Positions 1 to 8,201 of a stretch of 59,073 nt of DNA are shown here, piece after piece (position 1 is the stretch's first letter; every line of letters starts with the position of its first letter). This DNA comes from Clostridiales bacterium (GTDB lineage Bacteria > Bacillota > Clostridia > Christensenellales > Aristaeellaceae): the NCBI GenBank assembly GCA_015056125.1, contig SVGW01000008.1:1-59073 (forward strand). The letters are read 5' to 3'. The notes beneath the pieces were generated by a model. It saw only the letters and a list, made by a program, of their open reading frames with translations. It searched no databases and was not told the DNA's origin. Made by a program: the position numbers and the translations under genes.

Positions 1-40
1 TCCTGCCTGCATCCGCCACAGGCGGCGGCAGGCTACGGCC

Positions 41-128
41 CTCGCCGCCGCACATGTCGCCGGCTGCGGATTTCAGTCGAAGGGCAGCGGCCCTTCGACG
101 CATCCCAAGGGTTTTTTGACAGTCTGAA
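41..128 (+). repeat. 88-bp repeat, left copy (inverted partner at 58949-59036)
   Basis: This segment is matched in reverse complement by 58949-59036 over 88 bp with a single mismatch, an A at about position 107 against a G in the partner. It contains a perfect internal hairpin around 77-100 (arms GTCGAAGGG and CCCTTCGAC). No coding potential is evident. It runs directly into the hairpin repeat described at 129-343. Confidence 0.85.
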
Positions 129-343
129 GAGAGAAAGCGAGCTTTCTCCTCTGTCGGGTTTTCGCGTTTTCCCGGATGCTTTGCATCCGGCCGGCGGCGT
201 TTGCCGCCGTGCCCGTGGGCGATATCGTTTCCCGGCGCTTCACCGGCACGCTGCCTGAAAATGTGGATTGCGTGACCGGAGGATGGGTCCAGGGACGACC
301 ATCCCTGGTGGGGTGGAGGGGCGAAGCCCCCATGGTTCCCCCT
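129..343 (+). repeat. Dispersed hairpin repeat, copy A
   Basis: Non-coding block related to the copies at 6341-6580 and 54745-55010. Shared modules are a GAGAAAGC/GCTTTCTC hairpin (131-148, embraced by GACAG 118-122 and CTGTC 151-155), a CCGGATGC-TTT-GCATCCGG hairpin (172-190), a GCCCGTGGGCGATA-type block near 210, a CACCGGCACG block near 241, and a GGATTGCG...CCGGAGGATGG block near 264-288. Short open frames here are not supported by ribosome sites. I see no gene in positions 1-411. Confidence 0.7.
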
Positions 344-370
344 AACATGGCATGCGGAATGGATTGAGAA

Positions 371-410
371 AAGAAAAAACCGGCAATCTTTGATGAAAGA
401 CTGTCGGTTT
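371..410 (-). terminator. Terminator of the tRNA-Ser pair
   Basis: Imperfect hairpin with arms at 377-391 and 396-410, followed on the minus strand by a T-rich tract (complement of 371-379). It begins directly after the encoded CCA of the tRNA-Ser at 412-502. Confidence 0.7.
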
Positions 411-411
411 C

Positions 412-502
412 TGGCGGAGAAGGAGAGATTTGAACTCTCGCTGCGCGTTAGCACACTACTCCCTTAGCAGGGGAGCCCCTTCGGCCTCTTGGGTACTTCT
501 CC
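412..502 (-). tRNA. tRNA-Ser (anticodon GCT)
   Basis: Read on the minus strand, the 91-nt segment folds as a class II tRNA with a long variable arm. The 5' end GGAGAAG pairs with CTTCTCC before a G discriminator and an encoded CCA (412-414). The anticodon arm is CTCCC-CTGCTAA-GGGAG, giving anticodon GCT for AGC/AGU serine codons. The T loop GTTCAAATC is intact. It lies 51 bp downstream of a second serine tRNA and probably shares its promoter. Confidence 0.95.
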
Positions 503-553
503 ATATTTACTTTTACTTGCAATGGGCCACCATGCAAGGCGCTTATGGGAAAA

Positions 554-642
554 TGGCGGAGAGAGAGGGATTCGAACCCCCGGTGCTTTTCAGCATCACT
601 GGTTTTCAAGACCAGCGCCATCAACCCCTCGGCCATCTCTCC
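554..642 (-). tRNA. tRNA-Ser (anticodon TGA)
   Basis: The minus-strand 89-nt class II tRNA has acceptor stem GGAGAGA paired with TCTCTCC, an encoded CCA at 554-556, T loop GTTCGAATC and anticodon arm CTGGT-CTTGAAA-ACCAG, giving anticodon TGA for UCN serine codons. It is the first gene of a two-tRNA unit with tRNA-Ser(GCT) and is preceded by a near-consensus promoter at 682-710. Confidence 0.96.
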
Positions 643-681
643 GCGTGATGCGACTGACGGCCCTGCCGGAAGCGCTTAATT

Positions 682-710
682 AGTATAGCATTTCCCGGAC
701 GTCTTGTCAA
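682..710 (-). promoter_or_regulatory. Sigma-A promoter of the tRNA-Ser pair
   Basis: On the minus strand a perfect TTGACA (705-710) and TATACT (682-687) are separated by exactly 17 bp. The -10 ends 40 bp before the first tRNA base. Confidence 0.85.
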
Positions 711-721
711 TCCCTTTCTGA

Positions 722-750
722 AAGAAAATTGCGGGGCCCAAAGGCCCCGC
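722..750 (-). terminator. Terminator of the Ord-like dehydrogenase gene
   Basis: Perfect 8-bp GCGGGGCC/GGCCCCGC stem (731-738 and 743-750) with a 4-nt loop, followed on the minus strand by a T-rich tract. It sits 5 bp beyond the stop codon at 756. Confidence 0.85.
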
Positions 751-755
751 GCATA

Positions 756-1802
756 TTAACATTCGCCAATGTTCAAAAACATAGGATAGGTCTGGTGTCG
801 GGGAATGGGCAGCTTATCCATGGTGAAAAAGCCGGCAGGGGCATGGAGCACGTCCGGAATGCGGTTCACGATGGTGGCGCAGGTATGGGCCACGGTATCC
901 GGCTTGGATACGGAAAAGCGGGTGTCCGGCTCCCCATGGATGGTGAATTCGCAAAGATCCCCTTCGCCCTTTTCATATACCTTGCCGATGCACTGGGTTT
1001 CCACCACGATGCCCTGATGGGTGAGGGTAGTAACCACGGCGCTCATGCCGATGGCGTTGCCCTTTTTAATCACCTGGCCCAGGGTTTCGCTTTTCACATC
1101 GTGATCCGCCAGCACGGGAATGGCCTTTTGCTGGGTCTTTTCGATGCTCCAGCCCATCTTCATGCACAATGCTTCATTGCTATTCCATACGTAGGCAGGC
1201 ATGGACAGGGAATGGGCCACCGTTTTTTCAAATTCCTCCGGGGTCAGGCCTACGCCGTGTGCCCGGGCCAGGGCGATGCCGTAATCCTCCACGTTGTAGC
1301 TGACGGCGCCCTCGATTTCGGAAATTTTGTGCACGCCGCCCGCGATCAGCGCCGGGAAGTTCACCCAGAACACATCCTGCATGCCGCTGCCCACGATGGT
1401 GCAGCCGGTGCGCTTGGCCAGGGCGTCCAATTGGTTGGTGATGGCGGGGGACGTGGTCCAGGGATAGAGGGCCTCCTCCGATGTGGTGATCACGTTGATT
1501 CCCCGGGTCACGCATTCCAAAATGGGCTTGTGCATATCGGGTAGATAGCTCTGCAGCGCCAAAATGGCAATATCCGCATCGCAGTTATCCAATACCGTTT
1601 CCTCGTGGCATTTCACTTTGATGCCGGTTTGACGGTTCAGGCCGGCAATTTCGCCGATATCATGATCGATGATGGATTCATCCGTATCAATGGCGCCCAC
1701 GATTTCAGCGCCCTTTTCCAGGAGATAGCGCATGAGGATGCGGCCCATTTTGCCGCAGCCGTACTGCACCACCCGAATCTTATCCCAGGTTCCCTGATTC
1801 AT
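756..1802 (-). CDS. DapB/Ord-like NAD(P)-dependent dehydrogenase
   Basis: A protein of about 348 aa opening with a Rossmann nucleotide-binding motif (YGCGKMGR, then acidic GAIDTDE). Overall layout resembles dihydrodipicolinate reductase and above all 2,4-diaminopentanoate dehydrogenase (Ord), which reduces NAD(P)+ while deaminating 2,4-diaminopentanoate in ornithine fermentation. The segment DVFWVNFPALIAGG and the length near 350 fit the Ord family better than true DapB (about 250 aa). I chose the ATG at 1802 because AGGAGGTG lies 6 bp upstream; an earlier in-frame ATG at 1835 has no such site. No other ornithine-fermentation genes are nearby, so the substrate is open. It is followed by its own terminator and appears monocistronic. 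Confidence 0.75.
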   Translation of the reverse strand: MNQGTWDKIRVVQYGCGKMGRILMRYLLEKGAEIVGAIDTDESIIDHDIGEIAGLNRQTGIKVKCHEETVLDNCDADIAILALQSYLPDMHKPILECVTRGINVITTSEEALYPWTTSPAITNQLDALAKRTGCTIVGSGMQDVFWVNFPALIAGGVHKISEIEGAVSYNVEDYGIALARAHGVGLTPEEFEKTVAHSLSMPAYVWNSNEALCMKMGWSIEKTQQKAIPVLADHDVKSETLGQVIKKGNAIGMSAVVTTLTHQGIVVETQCIGKVYEKGEGDLCEFTIHGEPDTRFSVSKPDTVAHTCATIVNRIPDVLHAPAGFFTMDKLPIPRHQTYPMFLNIGEC

Positions 1803-1861
1803 AAAAAAACACCTCCTGCCTACAGCATGCGCCAAGGCAGGAGGAATTATCCATGAAAATA

Positions 1862-3085
1862 TCAGCCGTTTCCGGCGGAATTAGGATCGTGGGTGAGATA
1901 CACCTGGCCGTCTTTTCCATCCAGGATCACTTCGTACCAAAGGAGGCTTTCTTTTCCTTCTGGCAGGATGGTAAGGTAATAGAAGGGGGCATCATATAAG
2001 GTGCCGTAAAGCTTATGCGGCTCAATGAAGAAGCTGGGTTCAATCATAGCGCCATCCAGCATTTCCTGGGTGAGCTGCTCAGGATATGCCTTCAGCAAAG
2101 TATCCTTGGCGATTTTTAAGGCATCTTCATAGGAAAGATCATCTTCCCCTGGCACGCCGTAGCAGGTTTGCCCATTATAAATTTCAGCGTACTGGGCCTT
2201 TTCCTCAATGCTCCATTCGCCCCAAGGCCCCAAAGTGTCCAGCAATTCCTGCACCTGCTCCTGCCGCTTCGCTTCTTCCTCCTGTATGCGGCGATCTGTA
2301 TTCTGATTTAAGATATAAATGATTTGGACAGAGGCATCCGTGATCAGATAAAAATCGGAGCACAGCTGAATCTGATCATAGGGAGCATAGGCCCAGATAT
2401 ACCATCGCCCTTCCGGATCATCCGTAAGGGGGAAGACGTCAAATTGATATTGATCCAGCATTTCCTGGGTAATATGCATTTCTTCATAAGCGCCATACAG
2501 GGAAAAGAGTAGCTTTTTGGCATCCTGGATCACCTGGGCTCTTTTTTCCCGTTCCTCTTTCGCGATGACGCTGCGTACTTCCAAGGCCTCCTGATAGACG
2601 GCCACATCGGAAGTGGCCAGCACGGCCTGGGTGTCCCGGTCGATCAAAATGCAAAAATCAGGCACCAGATCATCATGCACCCGGATTACCAGCCACAATT
2701 GACGGGAAACATCTTCCAACACATGCTCAAAAAGATAGGCTTCCGAGGCAATGGAAAAATCATTATCATTGGTGATGCCGCACAAATTCACCCAAGCTTC
2801 GTATGCTACGTCGCATACGGCGTGCTCCTCGGCCAGTTCGCCATAGTCCTGGCTGGGATGATAATTCCCTGCAAGATCATATTCATCCAGCCAATCCTGA
2901 TACCAGTTGCTTTCTTCCCAAGTGCCCAGGGAAGCGGGCAAATCCTTGGTGCGAAGGTGCGCTTCCAGCAGGGCGTCCATTTCCTTTTCGGCGGCGGTGC
3001 GCTCCGGGGCCGCAGTTTCCGCCAAGGATAGGGGGCAGGCGGCCAGCAATGCCAGGGTGAGAAAAATAGCAAGCAATCGTTTCAT
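1862..3085 (-). CDS. Exported protein of unknown function
   Basis: 407 aa. The N-terminus MKRLLAIFLTLALLAACPLS is a typical signal peptide. The stretch LLAAC could be a lipobox, giving a lipoprotein anchored at Cys16, but cleavage after SLA is also possible. The rest is acidic and soluble, rich in Asp, Glu, Tyr and Trp, without a motif I recognise. Two similar-looking blocks (around residues 165-260 and 300-400, each with YLITDAS or YLTILPE-type strands) suggest repeated PepSY-like or DUF domains, but that is only an impression. AAGGAAGGG precedes the ATG by 7 bp. No operon partner is evident: the next gene on the same strand (VanY-like) ends 113 bp upstream. Confidence 0.75.
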   Translation of the reverse strand: MKRLLAIFLTLALLAACPLSLAETAAPERTAAEKEMDALLEAHLRTKDLPASLGTWEESNWYQDWLDEYDLAGNYHPSQDYGELAEEHAVCDVAYEAWVNLCGITNDNDFSIASEAYLFEHVLEDVSRQLWLVIRVHDDLVPDFCILIDRDTQAVLATSDVAVYQEALEVRSVIAKEEREKRAQVIQDAKKLLFSLYGAYEEMHITQEMLDQYQFDVFPLTDDPEGRWYIWAYAPYDQIQLCSDFYLITDASVQIIYILNQNTDRRIQEEEAKRQEQVQELLDTLGPWGEWSIEEKAQYAEIYNGQTCYGVPGEDDLSYEDALKIAKDTLLKAYPEQLTQEMLDGAMIEPSFFIEPHKLYGTLYDAPFYYLTILPEGKESLLWYEVILDGKDGQVYLTHDPNSAGNG

Positions 3086-3198
3086 CAGAAAACCCTTCCT
3101 TTCTTATTTGGGTATATAAAAATGATAGGTCGAGAAGAAAGAATTGTCAAGGAAACAGAGGGAATTGTTACAGATGTAAAAAATACAGGAAACAATTG

Positions 3199-4167
3199 TT
3201 AAAAATGATCCTGGGCGGCTATGGACACGATGGCATAGCCCATATTATCTGAGCTGGCTTCGTAATCGGCGCCATCGGGGATGGGAAAGCTTAGGCTGCT
3301 TTCACAGGGAATGGCGTAGAGGTAGGCGTAGGGCGCCTGGGATTTGAGAAGAGTAAGGGCCTTTTCCTCCCGCAGCAGCGCCAGGTATTCCTCCATTCCT
3401 ATTCCCAGGGCATGCATGGCCGCTGCGTGTACCTTTCCCACATAGCGCAAATGAATCCCTTCGCAGCTACCATTGCTCTCCTCCTGGGGAGAAAAACGAT
3501 AAATCCATCCGAAACGCCATAGGTTTTCATTGAGCCACCGCCCCGTGGTATTGTGCAAAAGCGGATCGGCGCCCACCAGGGAAAGAGGGCCTTTCATGGA
3601 TAGATCCAGGGCATAGCCGGTTTGATGTTCGCTTTCTCCGCCCCCCGGGATTTCCTCTGTTACCCGGCTCAGCGCTTCATTAAGAGGATATACCCTGGCA
3701 TAGCGGTCAAAGGCTTCCCTGCGCCACTCCTCCTGCTGGGCATTGGAAAGGGTGCCCCGAATCAGGGAAATCCCATGCTCCAGGGGATATTCAAACTGAA
3801 TGGTGCACAGGGCATACACCGCCTCCTGGCATAGCATCACGCCCTCCTCTGCCGGAAGATAGGAGCCCACCATGGCCCGAATATCCCGCGTGTTGGGCGG
3901 GGAAAAGTCCTTGGGGAGCGGGGACTGGGGGCTCACCTGCATCAGCTTTCCCTCCAAAAGCGCCGCCCTGGAAAGATAGGTTTGGGTGCCTTGGGGTTCC
4001 GGCGCTCCTTCAAGCACCGTCCATTCACCCCGTCCGCCCAGGGCCAAGGCAGGCTCTGCCGTTTGGTGGGATAAGAAAAGAAAAATCAAGGTAAGGGCTG
4101 AAAGGGCAAACACCGCACAGGCCCCCATCCCGGCCCTCAGCATCCTTTTTTCTGGCTGAAACCGCAT
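3199..4167 (-). CDS. VanY-type D-Ala-D-Ala carboxypeptidase
   Basis: 322 aa with one N-terminal membrane anchor (about residues 12-34), so the catalytic part is extracytoplasmic. The zinc-peptidase signatures of the VanY/DacB family are present: SEHQTGYALDLS (SxHxxGxAxD, with His and Asp zinc ligands) and a later GIHLRYVGK block carrying the catalytic Glu and third-ligand His region. Such enzymes trim the terminal D-alanine from peptidoglycan stem peptides. GGAGG lies 7 bp before the ATG. It is divergent from galM and separate from the upstream secreted protein. Nothing here indicates a glycopeptide-resistance operon, so a housekeeping or sporulation role in cell-wall maturation is more likely. 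Confidence 0.85.
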   Translation of the reverse strand: MRFQPEKRMLRAGMGACAVFALSALTLIFLFLSHQTAEPALALGGRGEWTVLEGAPEPQGTQTYLSRAALLEGKLMQVSPQSPLPKDFSPPNTRDIRAMVGSYLPAEEGVMLCQEAVYALCTIQFEYPLEHGISLIRGTLSNAQQEEWRREAFDRYARVYPLNEALSRVTEEIPGGGESEHQTGYALDLSMKGPLSLVGADPLLHNTTGRWLNENLWRFGWIYRFSPQEESNGSCEGIHLRYVGKVHAAAMHALGIGMEEYLALLREEKALTLLKSQAPYAYLYAIPCESSLSFPIPDGADYEASSDNMGYAIVSIAAQDHF

Positions 4168-4218
4168 TTCATCGCCTCCTGTATGCGGTTATTTTTTCCG
4201 GCAAAAAGGAATTTATAC

Positions 4219-4247
4219 TTTTCAAGAATGAAAATTTATCATATAAT
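4219..4247 (+). promoter_or_regulatory. Likely promoter of galM
   Basis: TTTTCA (4219-4224), 17-bp spacer, perfect TATAAT (4242-4247), ending 36 bp before the galM start at 4284. Confidence 0.65.
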
Positions 4248-4283
4248 AGAACACGGACTATGGAAAAAATGGAGGAATTACGC

Positions 4284-5330
4284 ATGAGCATCACGGCAAA
4301 GCCCTTTGGAATCGACCTGATTGGCCGCCAGATGACCCTGTATACCATGACCAATAAAATCGGTGCGTCCGTATCCGTGCTGGATTTTGGCGCGCATATC
4401 GTATCCATTCAAGTGCCGGATAAAAACGGCAATCTGGCCGACGTGTGCCTGGGCTTTGATACTTTGGAGGAATATGACCAGAAGCCCAATTATCTGGGCG
4501 CCACGGTGGGCCGCTACGGCAACCGCATTGCCAAAGCCCGCTTTACTTTAAACGGCCAGGAATATACCCTGTTTCCCAATAACGGAAAGAACAACCTTCA
4601 CGGCGGTCGGGAAGGCTTTGACAAGAAATGGTGGAAGGGCCAGGGCCTGGAAGCGGATGGGGAAGATGTGGTGCTCTTTACCTATGTGGCCCACGATGGC
4701 GAAGAAGGGTTCCCCGGCAAGATGCGGGTGCAGGTGTCCTTTGCTTTTGATGATCAATGCAATCTGACCATTCGCTATCTGGCTGTTTCCGAGCAGGATA
4801 CCATCGTGAATCTGACCAACCACGCCTATTTCAACCTGGCGGGCCAGGGGGATATTCTCCATCATACCCTGCAGATTCACAGCGATTATGTGACGGATGT
4901 GGATAAAGAACTGATTCCTACCGGCGAATTTATGGCCGTGGCGGGCACGCCCTTGGATTTCAACCAGCCCATGAAGGTGGGGGATGGCGTGGCCCGGCGG
5001 AAGGAATGCCGCTTGGTGGACGAAGCCGAGGGATATGATGTAAACTACGTGATCCGGGGCGAAGGCATGCGGGAAGCCGCGGTGCTCAAGGATGCGGAAA
5101 GCGGCCGCACCATGCGGGTGCTTACCACCGAGCCAGGCTTGCAGATCTATTCCGGCCAGGGGCTGAACCTGACGGGCCACGGCGGCGCTGCCTACGGCGC
5201 TTTTGCCGGCATCGCCCTGGAAACCCAGCATTATCCCGATAGCCCCAATCAGCCCCATTTCCCTTCTACCGTATTGAAGGCGGGGGATACCTATCAGACC
5301 ACCACGGTATACGCGTTCAGCGTTGAATAA
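4284..5330 (+). CDS. galM: Aldose 1-epimerase (galactose mutarotase)
   Basis: 348 aa cytoplasmic enzyme interconverting alpha and beta anomers of aldoses, feeding the Leloir pathway. Family marks in order are GAHIVSIQVPD, the GATVGRYGNRIA block, NNLHGG, the NLTNHAYFNLAG block with the catalytic His, and a C-terminal ALETQHYPDSPN with the catalytic Glu. Length is typical. The ATG at 4284 is chosen because GGAGG (4271-4275) sits 8 bp upstream; the ATG at 4260 lies too near the -10. The next gene follows 13 bp after the stop, so the two may be co-transcribed. No gal genes flank it. Confidence 0.93.
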   Translation: MSITAKPFGIDLIGRQMTLYTMTNKIGASVSVLDFGAHIVSIQVPDKNGNLADVCLGFDTLEEYDQKPNYLGATVGRYGNRIAKARFTLNGQEYTLFPNNGKNNLHGGREGFDKKWWKGQGLEADGEDVVLFTYVAHDGEEGFPGKMRVQVSFAFDDQCNLTIRYLAVSEQDTIVNLTNHAYFNLAGQGDILHHTLQIHSDYVTDVDKELIPTGEFMAVAGTPLDFNQPMKVGDGVARRKECRLVDEAEGYDVNYVIRGEGMREAAVLKDAESGRTMRVLTTEPGLQIYSGQGLNLTGHGGAAYGAFAGIALETQHYPDSPNQPHFPSTVLKAGDTYQTTTVYAFSVE

Positions 5331-5343
5331 GGGAGTAATAGTA

Positions 5344-6213
5344 ATGAAAAAACTGCTGATTTTGATGGTGTGTCTGGCCCTCCTGCCCTTGGCGGCTCTG
5401 GGCGAGGAAACGGTGATTGTGGATAAAATCAAGGGCGAAAATACCGATTTTGCCTTTGCCGAAGATGCGAAGCTTCTGGAAATTTATTTCCCCAAGATCA
5501 ATGGCAATGACGCCGCCCTTGTGCGCTTTGGCGAATATTCCATGCTGATTGACTGCGCCGGCAGCCAGTGGCGGGAAACGGAAACGATGCTAAAAAAGCT
5601 GGGCGTGACGGAGCTTACCTACGCTGTCAATTCTCATCCAGACGCCGATCATATCGGCGGCTTCAATCATGTGCTCAAAAATTACCCCGCCAAGGAATTT
5701 TTGCTGGGCTTTCCGGAGGATTATCCGGAGGGAGACAGCGTTCGCTTTAAGGTATATTCCGATCTGCACGCCCTGGAGATTCCTTTCCGCAGAGTCGCAG
5801 ATGGGGAAAGCTTGGAATTTGGCGATGTGAAGGTGACGGTGCTTCAGCGCACGGATGAAAGCCTGAAACGGGTGAATAATAAATCTGTGATGCTGATGAT
5901 TGAATATGGTCAGCGGCGCATTTTCTTTACCGGCGATATTCAGATGGATACCCAAAAGCTGCTCATTACTGAAGGAGAAAATCTGGATATTCAGGCGGAT
6001 ATCCTCAAATATCCCCATCACGGCTATGCTAATATGCAGCCCGGCTTCCTGGATATGGTGAACCCGGAATTGGTGATCGTCACCAGCGGCCGCAGTACAG
6101 CCGAGGGCGTGGAAATCCTTAAGGAAGAAAAAATTCCTTACTATTTCTGCGAAAACGGCATCATCCGCCTGGCTACCGATGGCAATGTGTGGACGGTGGA
6201 ACGGGTGAAGTGA
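5344..6213 (+). CDS. Exported metallo-beta-lactamase-fold hydrolase (ComEC/Rec2 C-domain type)
   Basis: 290 aa with a signal peptide (MKKLLILMVCLALLPLAALG). The mature part is a metallo-beta-lactamase fold: FGEYSMLIDCAG, the metal-binding HPDADHIGG (HxDxDH), a later FTGDI aspartate and YPHHGY, in the order seen in the C-terminal domain of the competence protein ComEC and its free-standing secreted relatives. Such proteins are thought to be metal-dependent nucleases or phosphodiesterases; the substrate here is unknown. GGGAG lies 8 bp before the ATG at 5344. No ComEC membrane domain or other competence gene is near. The stop is followed at once by a repeat-rich non-coding stretch. Confidence 0.85.
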   Translation: MKKLLILMVCLALLPLAALGEETVIVDKIKGENTDFAFAEDAKLLEIYFPKINGNDAALVRFGEYSMLIDCAGSQWRETETMLKKLGVTELTYAVNSHPDADHIGGFNHVLKNYPAKEFLLGFPEDYPEGDSVRFKVYSDLHALEIPFRRVADGESLEFGDVKVTVLQRTDESLKRVNNKSVMLMIEYGQRRIFFTGDIQMDTQKLLITEGENLDIQADILKYPHHGYANMQPGFLDMVNPELVIVTSGRSTAEGVEILKEEKIPYYFCENGIIRLATDGNVWTVERVK

Positions 6214-6340
6214 AAAGGAGGCAGGGGGCTTCTCGCTCCCTGTACCCCTCGCCAGAGGAGATCCTCCTCTGGATTCCGGTATGCAACGGAGCAGACTTAA
6301 AAAGCCTTGGTTTTTCCGCAAGAAGCTTAAAAAACAAAAA

Positions 6341-6580
6341 AGCAATTTCACGGGCACAAAGAAAACGAGAAAATGCCGGGAGAGAAAGCAAGCTTTCTCC
6401 AACCGGCATTTTTTCTCGTTTTTCCGGATGCAAAGCATCCGGCTGGCGGCATATATACCAACCTGCCCGTGACAGATAACCGTTCCTTGTGTTACACCGG
6501 CACGTTGCTTGCAAATGGGAATTGCAGCATCCGGAGGAAGGGCCACGGGGCGGAGCACCCCATAGCTCCTGCCTGGGAGA
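6341..6580 (+). repeat. Dispersed hairpin repeat, copy B
   Basis: The 374 bp between the two coding regions is non-coding. Its core is a long nested hairpin at 6366-6418: outer arms CGAGAAAATGCCGG and CCGGCATTTTTTCTCG, inner arms GAGAAAGC and GCTTTCTC. It is followed by CCGGATGC-AAA-GCATCCGG (6424-6442), CTGCCCGTGACAGATAACCG, CACCGGCACG and an ATTGCAGCATCCGGAGGA block, all shared with copies A and C. In copy B the left flank CACGGGCACAAAGAAAACG is the reverse complement of what lies to the right of the hairpin in copy C. The 120 bp before it (6214-6340) holds nothing I recognise. Confidence 0.7.
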
Positions 6581-6587
6581 AACTTTT

Positions 6588-8093
6588 TTATTGATCGTTT
6601 TCCGCCGGAATCGCATCGATAATCTGATCCATCATTATGAGCGATTCCCTGGGCGGATGCACCCTGGCAGGCAGAAATTCGCTGAGAAAGAAATTGCGGT
6701 AGGTTTGGCAAAAAGCCTGCTGCCAGATCACCGCATCCATATATTCCTGGGATAGATTATAGGACGTGGTGGTGCTGCTAAAGAGCACGCCAGTATTTTC
6801 ATAGCCGCAAATTTCCAACTGGAAAGAGGTGGTTTCTTCCGAAGCAAAATAGATATTGAAGTAGGGGTTTTCCTGCATTTGATTGCGCAGATGAGAAAGA
6901 ATCTTCCTTCTTTCCTCTGGGGTGAAGGGGCGCATAGCGAAGAAATGATCCGTCTGCACCCCGGTGCGGGCAAAATCCAGCATGGTTTGGAAGGAAAAAA
7001 TCATGTGGGTTACTTTTTTCTTTTCAAAAATATTTTTCCAGCGCTGCAGCTGAATCATATACATTTCCTGCAGCATTAATTCCAAATTGGCTGCGGCAGC
7101 AAAGGGCGTGGTGGGAATGCAATCATATACGGCGGATAAAAGCAGATCCGGATGGATCACATGAAAGGGCAGATCGGGCTTGAGGGAATAAATTTCTTTA
7201 TCCCATTCCAGTTTGCGAAAAAACTGAATATATTCCACATAGCCCTGCAGCTGCTGGGTGGAAAAACGGGGCTTCACCGGCAAAAGCTTTTCATGGAATT
7301 GCATCAGCTGATCGGCATGAAAGGCATACATGGCCCGGGCGGGATATTCCACCAGCATCAGGTGATCAGGAGTATCCAATACCCCATGGTGCCACCGCTG
7401 CTTCCCTTTTTCATCCACAAAGGCGCAAAGAAATTCATTTTTCTTATACAGCGTCATGGCTTCAGGGGTAAGATAATTGGGATCGGCGATGTAAGCGGCA
7501 TAATTGGAGCGGGAGAGCAGCGGCCGAATGGAGCTTAATGCCCGGGCCAGATAAACACAGGAATCATTGCAGCAGCGCAGATAATGGGTGATGGCGGCGG
7601 GAGAGGATAGGGAAGGCGCAGCCAGCATGGCAGCCAGGGCCTCTGTGAAAGCGGGATAGCAGCAGCCTGCCACAGTTAATTCCACCTTCCTGCAGCCATG
7701 ATAGAAGGAAAAAAGCTGCTCCAGGGTATCAAAATGCGCCTGATTTGCCTCTTGATAGCAGGTAATATGAAGGGGTGAAGCAGAGTTATTCTTGATGGGG
7801 CGCAGCAATTGCCAAAGCGCCTGGTGGGCCAGGTATTCCTTCCGGCCCAGGCGCTCCATTTTGATGGCCTCCCGCAGCTCTCTTTGCTCTTCTTCCGTGA
7901 ACTGAAAAGCGGGAGTCTGGAGCAACTGCTGAAAAAAGCGCTCCAGGGTTTTCATGTTCACCTCGCCGTGGAGAATGCGTGAAAGAGAAGTGGGGCTTTT
8001 CATGTCCAGCATTTTGGATGCTTCCAGGGCGGAAAGCTCGCGGCTGTTCAGTATATTTTTCAGGCACGCGCCAAAGGAGTGGATTTCCTGCAT
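6588..8093 (-). CDS. XRE-like HTH protein with long uncharacterised C-terminal region
   Basis: About 501 aa. The first 70 residues look like a lambda-repressor type helix-turn-helix (ALEASKMLDMKSPTSLSRIL followed by GEVNMKTLERFFQ). The rest, about 430 aa, is a soluble domain without membrane segments that I cannot assign; it may be a ligand-sensing or protein-interaction region. GGAGG lies 6 bp before the ATG at 8093, so I prefer this to the in-frame ATG at 8123. The gene stands alone: a terminator separates it from the SH3 protein gene on the same strand, and repeat copy B lies beyond its 3' end. Clostridial genomes often carry many such large solitary regulators. Confidence 0.7.
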   Translation of the reverse strand: MQEIHSFGACLKNILNSRELSALEASKMLDMKSPTSLSRILHGEVNMKTLERFFQQLLQTPAFQFTEEEQRELREAIKMERLGRKEYLAHQALWQLLRPIKNNSASPLHITCYQEANQAHFDTLEQLFSFYHGCRKVELTVAGCCYPAFTEALAAMLAAPSLSSPAAITHYLRCCNDSCVYLARALSSIRPLLSRSNYAAYIADPNYLTPEAMTLYKKNEFLCAFVDEKGKQRWHHGVLDTPDHLMLVEYPARAMYAFHADQLMQFHEKLLPVKPRFSTQQLQGYVEYIQFFRKLEWDKEIYSLKPDLPFHVIHPDLLLSAVYDCIPTTPFAAAANLELMLQEMYMIQLQRWKNIFEKKKVTHMIFSFQTMLDFARTGVQTDHFFAMRPFTPEERRKILSHLRNQMQENPYFNIYFASEETTSFQLEICGYENTGVLFSSTTTSYNLSQEYMDAVIWQQAFCQTYRNFFLSEFLPARVHPPRESLIMMDQIIDAIPAENDQ

Positions 8094-8164
8094 TTGTATC
8101 CTCCAATGATTGCTTTTCTTCATTATATGATGAAAAAGCAGAAAATGTCAATGATTGACACATG

Positions 8165-8199
8165 TAAAAAGCATCCGCCGGGGAAAGGCGGATGCTTTT
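8165..8199 (-). terminator. Terminator downstream of the SH3-domain protein gene
   Basis: Perfect 13-bp stem (8167-8179 and 8187-8199) with a 7-nt loop and a T run on the minus strand, starting 3 bp after the stop codon at 8202. Confidence 0.9.
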
Positions 8200-8201
8200 G
8201 A

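Noticed and set aside
412-642. tRNA-Ser genes as an integration site of a genomic island
   Set aside because: No integrase gene or repeated tRNA 3' end was seen in the window, and both tRNAs are complete with CCA and their own promoter.
3199-4167. A vancomycin resistance (VanY) operon
   Set aside because: No VanH, VanA/B-type ligase, VanX or VanRS pair is adjacent; a general cell-wall carboxypeptidase is the simpler reading.
5590-6711. Minus-strand open frames over the metallo-beta-lactamase gene and repeat B (373 codons)
   Set aside because: Opposite a clear gene and through hairpin repeats; the translation has no family features.
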